A stretch of 64,000 bases of DNA from CAYMWF01 sp964394085 [NCBI: uncultured Gemmatimonadota bacterium] (GCA_964394085.1 CAYMWF010000025.1:1-64000); one strand, 5' to 3'; positions 35,153 through 44,679 are shown, counted from the first letter of the stretch. A program made the numbers and translations. The notes: generated by a model not told the origin, from the sequence alone.

Positions 35153-36520
35153 ATGGGCGGCCTTATACACGGACTGAATACGGGAAAAAGCGCCCTGCTC
35201 CACAATCAGCTCGGTATGAACGTGGTCGGGCACAACATTGCTAACGCATCCAATCCTTCTTTTACGCGGCAGCGGGTAAACGCCGCACCGGCTCATCATG
35301 CGCAGCAGGGCAATCTCCTGGGAGCCGGAATCTACTCGCTGGGCATAGAAAGCGCCAGGGGCGGGTTCCTGGACGCAAGGGTGCGTGAAGATCGCTCGAT
35401 GCTCGGTTACTGGAGCTCGATGGAATCGTCTCTCGGCGGCGTCGAGGGCATTCTCGCCGAAAACGGGGAGTACGGGTTGTCCACGGTCCTGGGCGAGTTC
35501 TGGAACGGATGGTCCGAAGTCGCCTCCCATCCCGAGGATGAAGCCGTGAGATCCGCGGTCCTGTCGGCCGGAGTCAGGCTCTCTTCCACGATGAACAAGA
35601 TCGCCTCGGACCTTTCCGGCGAGGCGGCGAGGATCGAAGACGAGCTCGAAATCGCCGTGGCCGGTGTGAACACCCTTGCGAGCCGTATCGCCGGCCTGAA
35701 CGCCCAGGTGATAGAATCCGAGGCTGGCGGGAATTCGGCGAACGATCTGAGGGACGAACGGGACGCCGCCGTGGATCAGCTGTCCGATTACGCCGGCGTC
35801 TCGGTTACGGAACAGGAAAACGGCTCGATATCGGTATCTCTCGGGGGCCACGCACTGGTCGAACACGACAGTATCTCGCCGCTCACCTGGAGTACGGCCG
35901 ATGCCGAGGCCGGAACCGGGGGTCTGACCGCGGAAAGCGGGGAAACCGTTGAACTCGAGGGCGGCACCCTCGGAGGCCTTGTCGAGATGGCGTCTTCCGT
36001 GATGCCGGGGCTGCGGAACAGGCTCGACACCCTGGCCGGGATCGTGATCGAGCAGGTGAACCAGCTCCACCGGGAAGGGTACGCTCTCGATGGAAAAACC
36101 ACCGGCATCGAGTTCTTCACCGGAAACGACGCATCCACCATATCCGTGTCGGCGGCGGTAAGGGACAACCCGTCCATGGTGGCGGCTTCGGCGACCGGAA
36201 GCAGCAGCGATAACGGCATCGCCAACGCCCTCTTTGCACTCGGAGACAATCCCGGGATGGTGGACGGGCTTTCAATCAACGGATATTACGACAGTTTCAT
36301 CGTGGATATCGGGATGGCGCTCCAGGAGGCCCAAAACCAGGTGGAGCTCGGATCCGGATTCGTCAGCCAGTCCGAAATGCAGCGCCAATCGGTAAGAGGC
36401 GTGAACCTGGACGAGGAGATGATCGATCTCATCAAGTACCAGAATGCGTACGACGCCGCCGCCACGGTGATTTCCACCGTGGACGAAATGGTGCAATCGG
36501 TGATTTCGATGGTGGTATAA
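35153..36520 (+). CDS. flgK: Hook-filament junction protein FlgK
   Basis: First junction protein (HAP1), 455 aa. N-terminal motif LGMNVVGHNIANASNPSFTR, then the FlgK-type helical region (LGEFWNGWSEVASHPEDEAV, LNAQVIESEAGGNSANDLRD). The C-terminus GVNLDEEMIDLIKYQNAYDA followed by AATVISTVDEM is typical. It is somewhat shorter than enteric FlgK (about 550 aa). It begins 3 nt after flgN. Confidence 0.95.
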   Translation: MGGLIHGLNTGKSALLHNQLGMNVVGHNIANASNPSFTRQRVNAAPAHHAQQGNLLGAGIYSLGIESARGGFLDARVREDRSMLGYWSSMESSLGGVEGILAENGEYGLSTVLGEFWNGWSEVASHPEDEAVRSAVLSAGVRLSSTMNKIASDLSGEAARIEDELEIAVAGVNTLASRIAGLNAQVIESEAGGNSANDLRDERDAAVDQLSDYAGVSVTEQENGSISVSLGGHALVEHDSISPLTWSTADAEAGTGGLTAESGETVELEGGTLGGLVEMASSVMPGLRNRLDTLAGIVIEQVNQLHREGYALDGKTTGIEFFTGNDASTISVSAAVRDNPSMVAASATGSSSDNGIANALFALGDNPGMVDGLSINGYYDSFIVDIGMALQEAQNQVELGSGFVSQSEMQRQSVRGVNLDEEMIDLIKYQNAYDAAATVISTVDEMVQSVISMVV

Positions 36521-36613
36521 CTTCGAACGCGGCGAAATGCGGCGGCAGCCGGTTCGGAAACGGCGGAGAATCGAAAAACAGTTAATGGTCCGGATGTCAC
36601 CCGGGGAATAGTC

Positions 36614-38182
36614 ATGAGGATATCTCAAAACCTGATAACAGACTCGATTGTGCGCAGCCTGCACCAGAATCAGTCGGCTCTTTATACCGCGCAGATGCAG
36701 ACGGCATCGGGAAAACGCTTCTCTTCTCCTTCCGAAGATCCCCTCGGTATGTCGAGATCTCTCGAGATAAGGCGCGAGCTCGATTCGATCACCCAGTATA
36801 TGCGGAACATCGACAGCGGCACGGCTCTCCTGGGATACACCGATTCGCTGCTGGGGCAGGTCGACGGAATCCTCGTCGAAGCGAAGGATATCGCTCTCGC
36901 GCAATCGACAGCCACCGCCGATCCATCCCTCTTTCCCACCATCGCCGGACAGGTCGACGATCTGATCGAACAGGCCCTGAGCCTGTTCAACAGCACATAT
37001 GACGGCCGGTACATGTTCGCGGGAACAGCCGGCGACACGGTTCCGTTCACCAGGGAGGCAGACGGTTCCGTCACTTACAGGGGGAATGAGGATCCGATGG
37101 ATATCTTCGCGACGAAAACCCTGGCAGTGGATATTTCCATGCCCGGGAGCGAGATGTCCACCGGAGCGCCGGCGTCCCTCGGCGGATCCCCATCCGACCT
37201 GGATCCCGACATCGATCTCGACACGCTGCTCGACACCCTCAACGGGGGTGACGGGGTTTCGAGAGGATCAATCAAGATCACCGACATGGAAGGGAACGAA
37301 GCGCTCGTGGACCTCACGAGCACCGAAACAATAGATGACGTGCTCGAGGCGATAAACGAAAGAACCGACATAAATGTATCCGCATCGATAAACAGCGAAG
37401 AGAACGGAATCGATATTCTCGACACGAGCCTGAATCCCCTTGAGGATCAGAACCTGGTAATCGAGGAGGCGGACGGAGGCTCGACGGCCCTCGATCTCGG
37501 CATCCTCGCCTATTCGACGGACGGCCTCGTGGAGGGGATCGATATCGACCCCGCTCTCACCAGGGATACCCCGGTGGAGCTGCTCCACGGCGGTGACGGC
37601 CTGCTGCTGGGGCGGGTCAACATCCACAACGGCGATTACAGCACGGAAGTCGATTTTTTCGGCGCCGATACAGTGGGCGATCTGCTCGACATGATCGAAG
37701 GCTCCGGAACGAGAACGAAGGCGGAAATAGATGATTCGGGCAACAGTATCCTGGTAACGTCGTCCCTTGCCGACACTACTCTTGTTATCGCGGATCTCGA
37801 CAGGTATAATACAGGGCACAATCTCGGTATTACGGGTACCGCCGAACCTCTTGATTTTTTCGAGGTTCTGGAGACGCTCAGGGAAGGGCTTCTCGAGAGC
37901 GACACCGACAAAATCGCATCGACCATCGAAAAGCTGAACTCCTCGATAAACGCCGTAACTTCGGTTCGAGCGGAAGTGGGAACCCGCGTTAATGATCTCG
38001 AGCTGGCCAAAACCCGCAACCAGGATGCGGAACTGATGTACATGGAGCTTCTATCCGAAAACGAAGATCTGGACTATGCTGATGCGCTGATAGAACTGAC
38101 AAACGCCCAGATGGTTTATGAAACATCACTCGCGGCGTCCACCCAGCTCCTGGGGATATCGCTGGTCAATTTTCTGAGGTAA
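36614..38182 (+). CDS. flgL: Hook-filament junction protein FlgL, enlarged
   Basis: Second junction protein (HAP3), 522 aa against about 320 aa usually. N-terminal MRISQNLITDSIVRSLHQNQ, then TASGKRFSSPSEDPLGMSRS; C-terminal YADALIELTNAQMVYETSLA followed by ASTQLLGISLVNFL. The middle (about 195-410) holds inserted modules LNGGDGVSRGSIKITDMEGN and LLHGGDGLLLGRVNIHNGDY, each followed by a short helix (IDDVLEAINE; VGDLLDMIEG), matching Flagellin_IN domains. The 93 nt before it show no promoter I can name. Confidence 0.93.
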   Translation: MRISQNLITDSIVRSLHQNQSALYTAQMQTASGKRFSSPSEDPLGMSRSLEIRRELDSITQYMRNIDSGTALLGYTDSLLGQVDGILVEAKDIALAQSTATADPSLFPTIAGQVDDLIEQALSLFNSTYDGRYMFAGTAGDTVPFTREADGSVTYRGNEDPMDIFATKTLAVDISMPGSEMSTGAPASLGGSPSDLDPDIDLDTLLDTLNGGDGVSRGSIKITDMEGNEALVDLTSTETIDDVLEAINERTDINVSASINSEENGIDILDTSLNPLEDQNLVIEEADGGSTALDLGILAYSTDGLVEGIDIDPALTRDTPVELLHGGDGLLLGRVNIHNGDYSTEVDFFGADTVGDLLDMIEGSGTRTKAEIDDSGNSILVTSSLADTTLVIADLDRYNTGHNLGITGTAEPLDFFEVLETLREGLLESDTDKIASTIEKLNSSINAVTSVRAEVGTRVNDLELAKTRNQDAELMYMELLSENEDLDYADALIELTNAQMVYETSLAASTQLLGISLVNFLR

Positions 38183-38186
38183 CCCG

Positions 38187-38666
38187 ATGACTGAAAAAAC
38201 AGAAGTACTGGAGACCGCTCTTTTCGGCCCCATCAAGGTCGACGCATCTACGGCGATCGCCTTTCCGGAGGGCCTCATCGGTTTTCCGGATTGCCGCACC
38301 TTCGTTCTGCTCGACGACGAGAAGATAGCCCCTTTTCAGTGGTTCCAGTCGCTCGACGATCCGGCGCTGACTTTTTCAGTCATCGAACCTGCACGTTTTA
38401 TCGAAAACTTCAAACTCGAATTCTGGCAGGAAAGGCTCGAGGTTATTTGTGCGGAGAATATCGAGGACGTTCACGTGCTGCTGATCGTTATTCTATCGAA
38501 CAACCTCGACGAGGTGACCGTAAATCTGAAAGGGCCGATCCTGATCAATCCCGAAAACCGCGTCGGCGTCCAGATTGTGAATGATGTCGCCGAGTATTCG
38601 ACCCGGCACAAACTCAAATACGGCAAGGATTCACCCGAAGATGACATCGCCCCCGGATTCGTGTGA
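38187..38666 (+). CDS. fliW: Flagellar assembly factor FliW
   Basis: FliW binds flagellin and antagonises CsrA. 159 aa with the family pattern FPEGLIGFPDCRTFVLLDDE, PFQWFQSLDDPALTFSVIEP and LKGPILINPENRVGVQIV. It starts 4 nt after flgL and ends the operon. In many genomes csrA follows directly; here the next gene is on the opposite strand after 20 nt, so the partner is missing from this spot. Confidence 0.95.
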   Translation: MTEKTEVLETALFGPIKVDASTAIAFPEGLIGFPDCRTFVLLDDEKIAPFQWFQSLDDPALTFSVIEPARFIENFKLEFWQERLEVICAENIEDVHVLLIVILSNNLDEVTVNLKGPILINPENRVGVQIVNDVAEYSTRHKLKYGKDSPEDDIAPGFV

Positions 38667-38686
38667 TTTCATTCCTCCGGACCGCG

Positions 38687-39385
38687 TTATCCCGCATCCG
38701 TTTCCTGTACCGCGATGATTCTTTCAATCGCCTCTTCCGCGAGTTTTGAAAGCCTGGTTTCCGTTGCGCCGAGTACGTGAGTATAGCATTCGCGGGCCCT
38801 GGAGAGATCGCCCAGCTCTTCCCAGCATCTCGCCGCGTTCAGCATCGCCTTGCTGCAGGGATATGTTCCGGGATATTTCTCCTGGATTTCATTGTAGACG
38901 TCCACTGCCCCCATGAGATCTCCCGAGTTCTCGACAGCCACTCCCTTTCCCAGCAATGCGGAGGATCTCAGTATGGAACTGTCTGTATTCATGGCCAGGA
39001 ATTTGTCGTACAGCGATATGGCCGATGCATGGTCGCCCGCCGTATTCTTCAGTGACGCCAGATAATAAACAGCATTCCTGCCCGAATCGGTTCTCCGGTA
39101 TTTGCGGGTCAATTCTTCCAGCAGGGGTTCCGCTTCCCCGTCGGCTCCCATTTCCAGCAGTGACATGGCCTGGTAGAGTTGCACTTCGGATTCGGCATCC
39201 GCCTTGCGCCCTGAATATTTCGTCCAGGTCGAGATGGAGAAGACGGCGATAAGAATCACCAGGCCCGCTATCAGGGGAACTTTGTTCTTCTCGAACCATT
39301 CGGGGGCGCTCTTTACGGTTTTGAGGAACTGGTCGTCTTCCTTCAGCTTCTTCTTGGTCGATACTCTTCTCTGCAGCTTACCCAT
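38687..39385 (-). CDS. Membrane-anchored TPR protein
   Basis: 232 aa. A basic N-terminus (GKLQRRVSTKKKLKEDDQFL) precedes one membrane helix (about 36-54, VPLIAGLVILIAVFSISTW), and the rest is tetratricopeptide-like repeats (EAEPLLEELTRKYRRTDSGR, GDHASAISLYDKFLAMNTDS, GDLMGAVDVYNEIQEKYPGT, GDLSRARECYTHVLG). Layout resembles YfgM or the Ybgf-like TPR scaffold proteins. It likely exposes its repeats to the periplasm. It is convergent with fliW and not clearly flagellar. Confidence 0.8.
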   Translation of the reverse strand: MGKLQRRVSTKKKLKEDDQFLKTVKSAPEWFEKNKVPLIAGLVILIAVFSISTWTKYSGRKADAESEVQLYQAMSLLEMGADGEAEPLLEELTRKYRRTDSGRNAVYYLASLKNTAGDHASAISLYDKFLAMNTDSSILRSSALLGKGVAVENSGDLMGAVDVYNEIQEKYPGTYPCSKAMLNAARCWEELGDLSRARECYTHVLGATETRLSKLAEEAIERIIAVQETDAG

Positions 39386-39495
39386 TTTCCACCTTCTTGT
39401 CGCATCCGCGGCCGAGCCCGCACACGAAATAATGACTCCGGGCCCGCGCCGAACAGTCGTCGGACGGTTCGAAACAACCGCCGGGGTTCAGTGAA

Positions 39496-41202
39496 TCATC
39501 CCGGTTCATGGGAGCCCTGTCTCTCCAGAGCGTGATACTGGCATTCGGAAACCGTACCGCTGACGACGGCTCCGCTTCCGGGAGGTATGATTAGAAAAGA
39601 TTCCACATGGACCGTGGTGCCGTCTAAACCGGGCAGAACGGGAACCGGTGGAATCGAAGAGGAGATTGTATCCGCTCCCGGTGCCAGTATCAAGTCTTTC
39701 AGCGGTGATTCGACGAGAAGGGCCCCTCCGCTGTCACGAACCGTATGGAATATCCCGGCGTGTACCGAAGTATCCTGCGAGCAGAAGATTTCGAGATCGA
39801 ATTCGGTTTCGATGCCGCCGGTGATGACATCGAGATCGATCCCGTCACCCGGTCTGCCTTTCGAGATATATCCATAAAGCCTGATCCGCCCCGCTCCCAC
39901 GACTCCCGCTCCGAAATCGTCGACCAGGTCTCCGTTGAGGCTTCCCGTTCCGGAGCAGGAAAAACCGAAACGGTCGCCCGCCGAATCGCCGTCGCAGCTC
40001 CAGGCGGGTTCTTCAGGCAGCTCTGTTCCGCCCGCATAGAGGTAGATCGCCCCGGCGCTTTCACCGGCATCGTCGTTCTCGGGGGCGCCGATGATAAGAT
40101 CGCTGAAACCATCGTTGTTCGCATCGCAGAAGACGAGGGAGGTGCCGAATGCGTCATCGGGCGATTCTCCCATGAGTTTAAGGTCGGCGGTTGTATCGAT
40201 TTCAGCGGAGCCGAGATAGACCCAGACATGACCCGGATCCCACCCGTTCGACGCTTTCGGCGGGTATGATTTTTTTCGGGGAGCGCCGATCGCGACGTCG
40301 TTGAAGCCGTCTCCATCGATATCACCGGGCCCGGCAAGATCGAAGCCGAATAAACGCTTGTAATCGATCGCCTTGAAGATCCTGTCCGGAATGGAATCCG
40401 GATCGGCGCCTCCGAAGAAAAGGTAAGTCCGGCCGTCGGGCCAGTCATCGGATGAATCCCAAATCCGCTTGGTTGGAGCGCCGGCGAGAAAATCAGCCGC
40501 GCCGTCGCCGTTGACATCTCCGGTTGCGGCGACCGAGTAGCCGACCCGGCCGCATTTCAGAGGGCCGTTGAAACAGAGATCGCTCTCGTTATCGACTTCC
40601 GGGCCGCCGAAATAGATGTCGACCCGCCCCCGCCAGCTTTCGTTGAACGGGGCGCCTATCGCAAGATCCTCGCAGCCATCGTGGTTGAAATCACCGATAC
40701 CGTCGACCGCGTAGCCGAACTGGGAGGCCGGCTCCCTCCCCGGGAAAAAAATATCCGGCTCGCTGTCGAGAAGAGCGCCGCCGTAGAAGATATAGGCCGC
40801 CCCCGTGTTCACGGCCAGGCCTTCGGCTCCCGGAGCGCCCACTGCCAGATCCGGATCTCCGTCGCCGTTCAGGTCCGCATGACCGAGAGCCAGGCCGAAC
40901 CTTGCCCCGTCACCGGAGCCCGGCAGAACGAGAGCCTTTCCGCTTCTGCTGAGATACAGGTAGACCCGCCCCGCCTCCTCACCGCCGGTGCCGTCAAGGT
41001 ATGCCCCCACCGCCAGGTCGGGATAATCATCGCCGTTGAAGTCAACCCCCGCGAGTATCGATTCACCGTAACCGGATTCGTCTCCGGGACCGGCGCGCCC
41101 CAGCTCCCCGATCCAGTCCCCCAGGCTGTATGACCGGGCGGGAGCGGCCAGGAAAAGAAGCGTCGCACAGGCTAAAACCAGGCTGTCATGAATCCGGCGC
41201 AT
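39496..41202 (-). CDS. Secreted FG-GAP (integrin-type propeller) protein
   Basis: 568 aa with an N-terminal signal (about 1-24, ending ARS). At least six FG-GAP blades follow, each with a calcium loop of DxNxDG type, for example VDFNGDDYPDLAVGA, ADLNGDGDPDLAVGAPG, GDFNHDGCEDLAIGAPF, GDVNGDGAADFLAGAP and GDIDGDGFNDVAIGAP. The C-terminal ~120 residues form a beta-rich tail without a sorting motif I recognise. A surface or secreted calcium-binding role is likely. The start overlaps the end of the upstream small gene. Confidence 0.88.
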   Translation of the reverse strand: MRRIHDSLVLACATLLFLAAPARSYSLGDWIGELGRAGPGDESGYGESILAGVDFNGDDYPDLAVGAYLDGTGGEEAGRVYLYLSRSGKALVLPGSGDGARFGLALGHADLNGDGDPDLAVGAPGAEGLAVNTGAAYIFYGGALLDSEPDIFFPGREPASQFGYAVDGIGDFNHDGCEDLAIGAPFNESWRGRVDIYFGGPEVDNESDLCFNGPLKCGRVGYSVAATGDVNGDGAADFLAGAPTKRIWDSSDDWPDGRTYLFFGGADPDSIPDRIFKAIDYKRLFGFDLAGPGDIDGDGFNDVAIGAPRKKSYPPKASNGWDPGHVWVYLGSAEIDTTADLKLMGESPDDAFGTSLVFCDANNDGFSDLIIGAPENDDAGESAGAIYLYAGGTELPEEPAWSCDGDSAGDRFGFSCSGTGSLNGDLVDDFGAGVVGAGRIRLYGYISKGRPGDGIDLDVITGGIETEFDLEIFCSQDTSVHAGIFHTVRDSGGALLVESPLKDLILAPGADTISSSIPPVPVLPGLDGTTVHVESFLIIPPGSGAVVSGTVSECQYHALERQGSHEPG

Positions 41203-41458
41203 CCCCTTCCCTCGCTTTTTCTATCAGATCGCGCACTGCGGGCAGGATGTAATGTTCGTCAAGGTTGAACCCGGAGAGGAACCGGGCGAGTAGGCTGACC
41301 TTCAGCGAATCTTTGATAAACCGGTTGATAACGATATAGTCTTTGCCGCGGTACATGCACTTGTCGCCCGAGAAACCCGGGATCTTCCCGTAAACGACTT
41401 TGATTCCGAGCTTGTCTGCAAGGTTTTCGAGCTCTTCGCGCTTTTCGGCGGCTGTCAT
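41186..41458 (-). CDS. Conserved-looking small protein, unknown
   Basis: 90 aa, soluble. Pattern: an N-terminal helix (EKREELENLADKLGIKVVYG), a beta segment with KCMYRGKDYIVINRFI, then a helix ending HYILPAVRDLIEKA. It is likely a single folded domain with one Cys; small proteins with a C-terminal ILPAVR-like helix are widespread but unnamed as far as I know. It overlaps the FG-GAP gene by 17 nt and follows the peptidase gene by 30 nt, so it is probably in that operon. Confidence 0.65.
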   Translation of the reverse strand: MTAAEKREELENLADKLGIKVVYGKIPGFSGDKCMYRGKDYIVINRFIKDSLKVSLLARFLSGFNLDEHYILPAVRDLIEKAREGDAPDS

Positions 41459-41488
41459 CTGAAATTCTCCGAGACGCCTGCTACATTG

Positions 41489-42586
41489 CTACAAAGCCTC
41501 CACGCGGCAGGCGCCGGTGGAGGCAGGAGTAAGATTCCGGCATCCGTCAGGGGTCACGACAACATCGTTTTCCAGCCTTACGCCGCCCTCGCCCGGCAGG
41601 TAGATGCCGGGTTCGACCGTGAAAACCATGCCGGGTTCGAGGATGAGTTCGCTCACGCTGCTGAGTCTTCCGCCGTCATGCGGAGCCAGCCCGAGGCTGT
41701 GCCCGAGCGGATGGATGAACCGGCCCTTGAACCTGGTTCCATCTATGAATTCCGCCACCTTGTTGTGAACATCCGCCGCCGGTATTCCCGGCCCGACGGT
41801 GCTCATCCCCAGATCAAGAGCTTCCTGGACCGTGCGATACATCCGGAGCCAGCGATCATCGGGCTCGCCGAAGAACCAGGTTCGTGTGATATCGGAGCAG
41901 TACAGATCGAAAGTCGCGCCGAAATCGCAGAGCACCGCTGAATTCTCTTTAAGCCCGATCTCTCCGCCGAGGTAATGCGGTTCGGCCGATGACGCTCCGA
42001 ACGCGGCTATCGTCTGGAACGCCGGGTTTCCCGACCCCATTTTCTGCATGGCGTAGCCGATCTCGGCGGCGAGCTCCTTTTCGGTTATTCCTTCGAAAAG
42101 CATCCCCGGCACCCGGTCCGCCACTTCCGCGGCGATTCCGGCCGCTTTTTCGATACTCGCCACCTCATCGGCATCCTTGACCAGGCGCACGCGATTCATT
42201 TCGGATGAGATATCGGTGAGCTCGACAGCGTCCAGTCGGGATTTCAGCCAGTTATACCGCCGGTGGCTCAGGGCACCGTAACCCGCCCCCGCCTTCGAGA
42301 TTCCCTCCAGGGAAGATTTGATCAGTTTCAGGAACCCGGCGCCGTCATCAAAAACATTTACCGCACCGATGCACTTTTTCCGCGCGGTTTCTTCTTCCAG
42401 CCGGGGAACGATGACCACACTCTCCCCGTCCCTGGCCAGAACCAGGGCCGACCCTTCGAACAGGCCGCCCGTCAGGCCCGTATAGTAGAAGAAATTCAGA
42501 TCGACAATGGGCGGACCTTCGTTGAAGACCACTACGGCTTCAACATCACCGGGAAGGATCTCGAAAAGTCGCTCGGCTCTATTCAT
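41489..42586 (-). CDS. M24 family aminopeptidase (Xaa-Pro type)
   Basis: 365 aa, creatinase-like N-domain followed by the pita-bread catalytic domain. All five metal ligands are visible: Asp in LCDFGATFDLY, Asp in SDITRTW, His in GHSLGLAPHD, Glu in FTVEPGIYLP and Glu in RLENDVVV. It should cleave N-terminal residues next to proline or act on dipeptides. The ATG at 42586 has AAAGGA 7 nt upstream; an in-frame TTG at 42601 is less likely. It overlaps the upstream lipoprotein gene by 8 nt. Confidence 0.9.
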   Translation of the reverse strand: MNRAERLFEILPGDVEAVVVFNEGPPIVDLNFFYYTGLTGGLFEGSALVLARDGESVVIVPRLEEETARKKCIGAVNVFDDGAGFLKLIKSSLEGISKAGAGYGALSHRRYNWLKSRLDAVELTDISSEMNRVRLVKDADEVASIEKAAGIAAEVADRVPGMLFEGITEKELAAEIGYAMQKMGSGNPAFQTIAAFGASSAEPHYLGGEIGLKENSAVLCDFGATFDLYCSDITRTWFFGEPDDRWLRMYRTVQEALDLGMSTVGPGIPAADVHNKVAEFIDGTRFKGRFIHPLGHSLGLAPHDGGRLSSVSELILEPGMVFTVEPGIYLPGEGGVRLENDVVVTPDGCRNLTPASTGACRVEAL

Positions 42587-43526
42587 CGATGGTCCTTTCA
42601 ATAAGCAGCATGAGCGCTTCCAGCCGGGGGTCTAAATATTTAACGATAAAACGACGGTCCTCTTCTTCAGCAATCCAGTAATGGACCTCGTGAATCCTTA
42701 TACGACCCATTTTATCCAGAAGTTCGGTGCATTTCGCATACTCGACGGTTCCGGCTTCATCTCCGTCTCCGGGAAACACCCCGTGAAAACGATCGATGAA
42801 TCCGTCGAAAGAATCGGGATGCGGCGGCGGCGCCGGCGGCGGTGCCGATTCGATGACTCTCTGTAGAGAGTCCATGGCTGCAGCCAGCTCGGCTGAATAT
42901 TCGCGCCACGATTCGAGGTTCGGTTTTTCTATCATCTCGAACTGGACATGGAGGGCTTCGTAGCGTGAATTTCCGGTTTCCACTTCATTGTTACCGGTTG
43001 CGGTAAGCCTGGTCAGTATCGTCGTGGCGAGAGCCGGGGCGAGAATTTCGAAACTCACCGTATCACCGGGAGCGAAGCCCCTGTTCACCAGCCATAAGGG
43101 GATGGTTTCGATATCGAAAAGCGGCCTGTTGTAATCATAATAATACGGAAACGACTGCGTCCCGGTTTTGATGTTCACCGTTACCAGGCTGTCGCCTGCA
43201 TCGTACGTCGCGGTGTAGACCTGGCTGGTTTCTCCCGAAATGATCGTTTTTCGGGAATTGAGCGGTTTCAAATCCACGGCCGTGAGCTCGGCGAAGGTTG
43301 AATCGAATACTTCTTCGCCGCTGTTGTCCTGAAGGATGCTTTCACACCTGTATCTCGAAACGAGTGTCCGGTCTCTTACCGTCTCATCGATGGTAACCCG
43401 GCTTTTCCCCATGAGGGAGTCGCCGATTTTATAAAGATATTCGATGGTTTCAACCGGTCCGGGCTGCGGGGGTGCGCACCCGGAAAGAAACGCAAAAAAA
43501 AATACATACACAATTACCGTTCTCAA
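42579..43526 (-). CDS. Putative lipoprotein, unknown function
   Basis: 315 aa. A short hydrophobic signal ends in the lipobox LSGC (Cys at residue 17), so it should be lipidated. The body is mainly beta-rich (YRCESILQDNSGEEVF; TSQVYTATYDAGDSLVTVNI), followed by a Pro-rich segment (PPPAPPPHPDSF) and a helical C-terminus. It recalls DUF3108-like periplasmic proteins, but I would not assign it. It is the first gene of a four-gene minus-strand run with the peptidase, the small unknown and the FG-GAP gene. Confidence 0.75.
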   Translation of the reverse strand: MRTVIVYVFFFAFLSGCAPPQPGPVETIEYLYKIGDSLMGKSRVTIDETVRDRTLVSRYRCESILQDNSGEEVFDSTFAELTAVDLKPLNSRKTIISGETSQVYTATYDAGDSLVTVNIKTGTQSFPYYYDYNRPLFDIETIPLWLVNRGFAPGDTVSFEILAPALATTILTRLTATGNNEVETGNSRYEALHVQFEMIEKPNLESWREYSAELAAAMDSLQRVIESAPPPAPPPHPDSFDGFIDRFHGVFPGDGDEAGTVEYAKCTELLDKMGRIRIHEVHYWIAEEEDRRFIVKYLDPRLEALMLLIERTIDE

Positions 43527-44229
43527 CTCACCACCTCCTTCTTAAAACTGAGAACAGATTAAAGGGGAGCCCCGCGGTAGGCAAGAAAAACCTGTGAACG
43601 GCCCGGACCAAGCAGCCCTGCTGATTTCGCACGGTGGTTGATCCCATGTATTACCGTGCAAGCCGGGGTAGAGGAGGGAGCGTCTTCCCGCCCTGCGGAG
43701 CACGCTGCGTCATCCGGCTCTGCTAATCCCTCGCTCCGGGAAGCGCTGATACTCGCCAGGGTCACCTCACGCTGCTCGCTTCTGCTAGCAGCATCCCTAT
43801 CCCCCAAACATCAGCGCTTCTGATCCTTCACTCGGGAAGTGTCGCCTCTGCCCTTCCCCCTGTTTCCAACATGTTGTATTCAATCAAGTTAGATAATTTG
43901 CAGGGAACACGTGTTCCTAAATACATGTTGACCAAGCCTCTCCCCGAATGACTTCGAAGAAAGTCCGGCGGACAGATAGACGCTCCCTCCTCTTCCCTGC
44001 TGTGACGGATGTAAGGAGGTGAATAAGACAGAAATACTGAAGATGCAGTTGACTGGACTGTTTGAGAAAATACAGACGGCAAGCTTTGAGAAGCCGGGTC
44101 AAATCCGCTGTGTAGAATTTTAAATACCGTGCGGCGGCCTGTTGCCGTTTATGTAAGCATTCGAGTGCAACAACGGCCCGACCCGCACGGTGATTACTTT
44201 AACCCGGGAGCACCGGAGTCTTGGTGCAG
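43527..44229. other. Gene-poor 700 bp region with palindromes
   Basis: No gene that I trust. GGAACACGTGTTCC (43904-43917) is a perfect 14 bp palindrome, and CAACATGTTG (43867-43876) a perfect 10 bp one 27 bp to its left. A 34-codon open frame (44019-44123, GTG start touching AAGGAGG) looks too short to be real but could be a remnant. No tRNA, no transposase and no full ncRNA model could be fitted. The left end is the upstream region of the minus-strand lipoprotein gene. Confidence 0.6.
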
Positions 44230-44622
44230 TTACTGGACCTCTTCCGCCCCGGCTTCTTCATCCCCGACGTCTTTGCCGTTTTTATCGAGGAACTGGATGC
44301 GGTTCGCCACGATATTGACCGTTCTGCGGGTGTCCCCATCCTCGTTTTCCCAGCTGTCTTCGGCCAGGCGCCCTTCGATCATCACTGCCGAGCCCTTCGT
44401 GAGATGTTCGCCGCACAGTTCGCCGAGCCGGCCCCAGGCGGTAACCTTGAAAAAATTGGCGTCATCACGCCAGTTCCCCTCCCTGTCCTTGAAGTTGTGG
44501 TTATAGGCGATGCCGATATCCGCAACCTGTTTCCCTGTAGTTGTTTTCCGCACCTCGGGATTCCTGGTCAGGCGTCCCGCGATGTGCACCTTGTTGAGAT
44601 CCGGTAGTTTCAAATTCCGCAT
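44230..44622 (-). CDS. ssb: Single-stranded DNA-binding protein, short form
   Basis: 130 aa OB-fold protein. Typical SSB motifs: LNKVHIAGRLTRNPEVRKTT, IAYNHNFKDREGNWRDDANF and FKVTAWGRLGELCGEHLTKG. The ATG at 44622 follows GGAAAGGAG by 5-6 nt; the open frame extends further upstream without a better start. The C-terminus (GDEEAGAEEVQ) is acidic but lacks the terminal Asp-Ile-Pro-Phe tip that recruits partner proteins, and the linker is very short. It may be an accessory SSB. Confidence 0.88.
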   Translation of the reverse strand: MRNLKLPDLNKVHIAGRLTRNPEVRKTTTGKQVADIGIAYNHNFKDREGNWRDDANFFKVTAWGRLGELCGEHLTKGSAVMIEGRLAEDSWENEDGDTRRTVNIVANRIQFLDKNGKDVGDEEAGAEEVQ

Positions 44623-44679
44623 GTTTACTCCTTTCCGCCGACACGCCGGCTGAATATTGCTGGTCACAACCCGTATGTT

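Noticed and set aside
43960-44060. RNase P RNA, from GAAGAAAGTCCGG
   Set aside because: Only this one conserved-looking block is present; later universal blocks and the overall fold could not be found.
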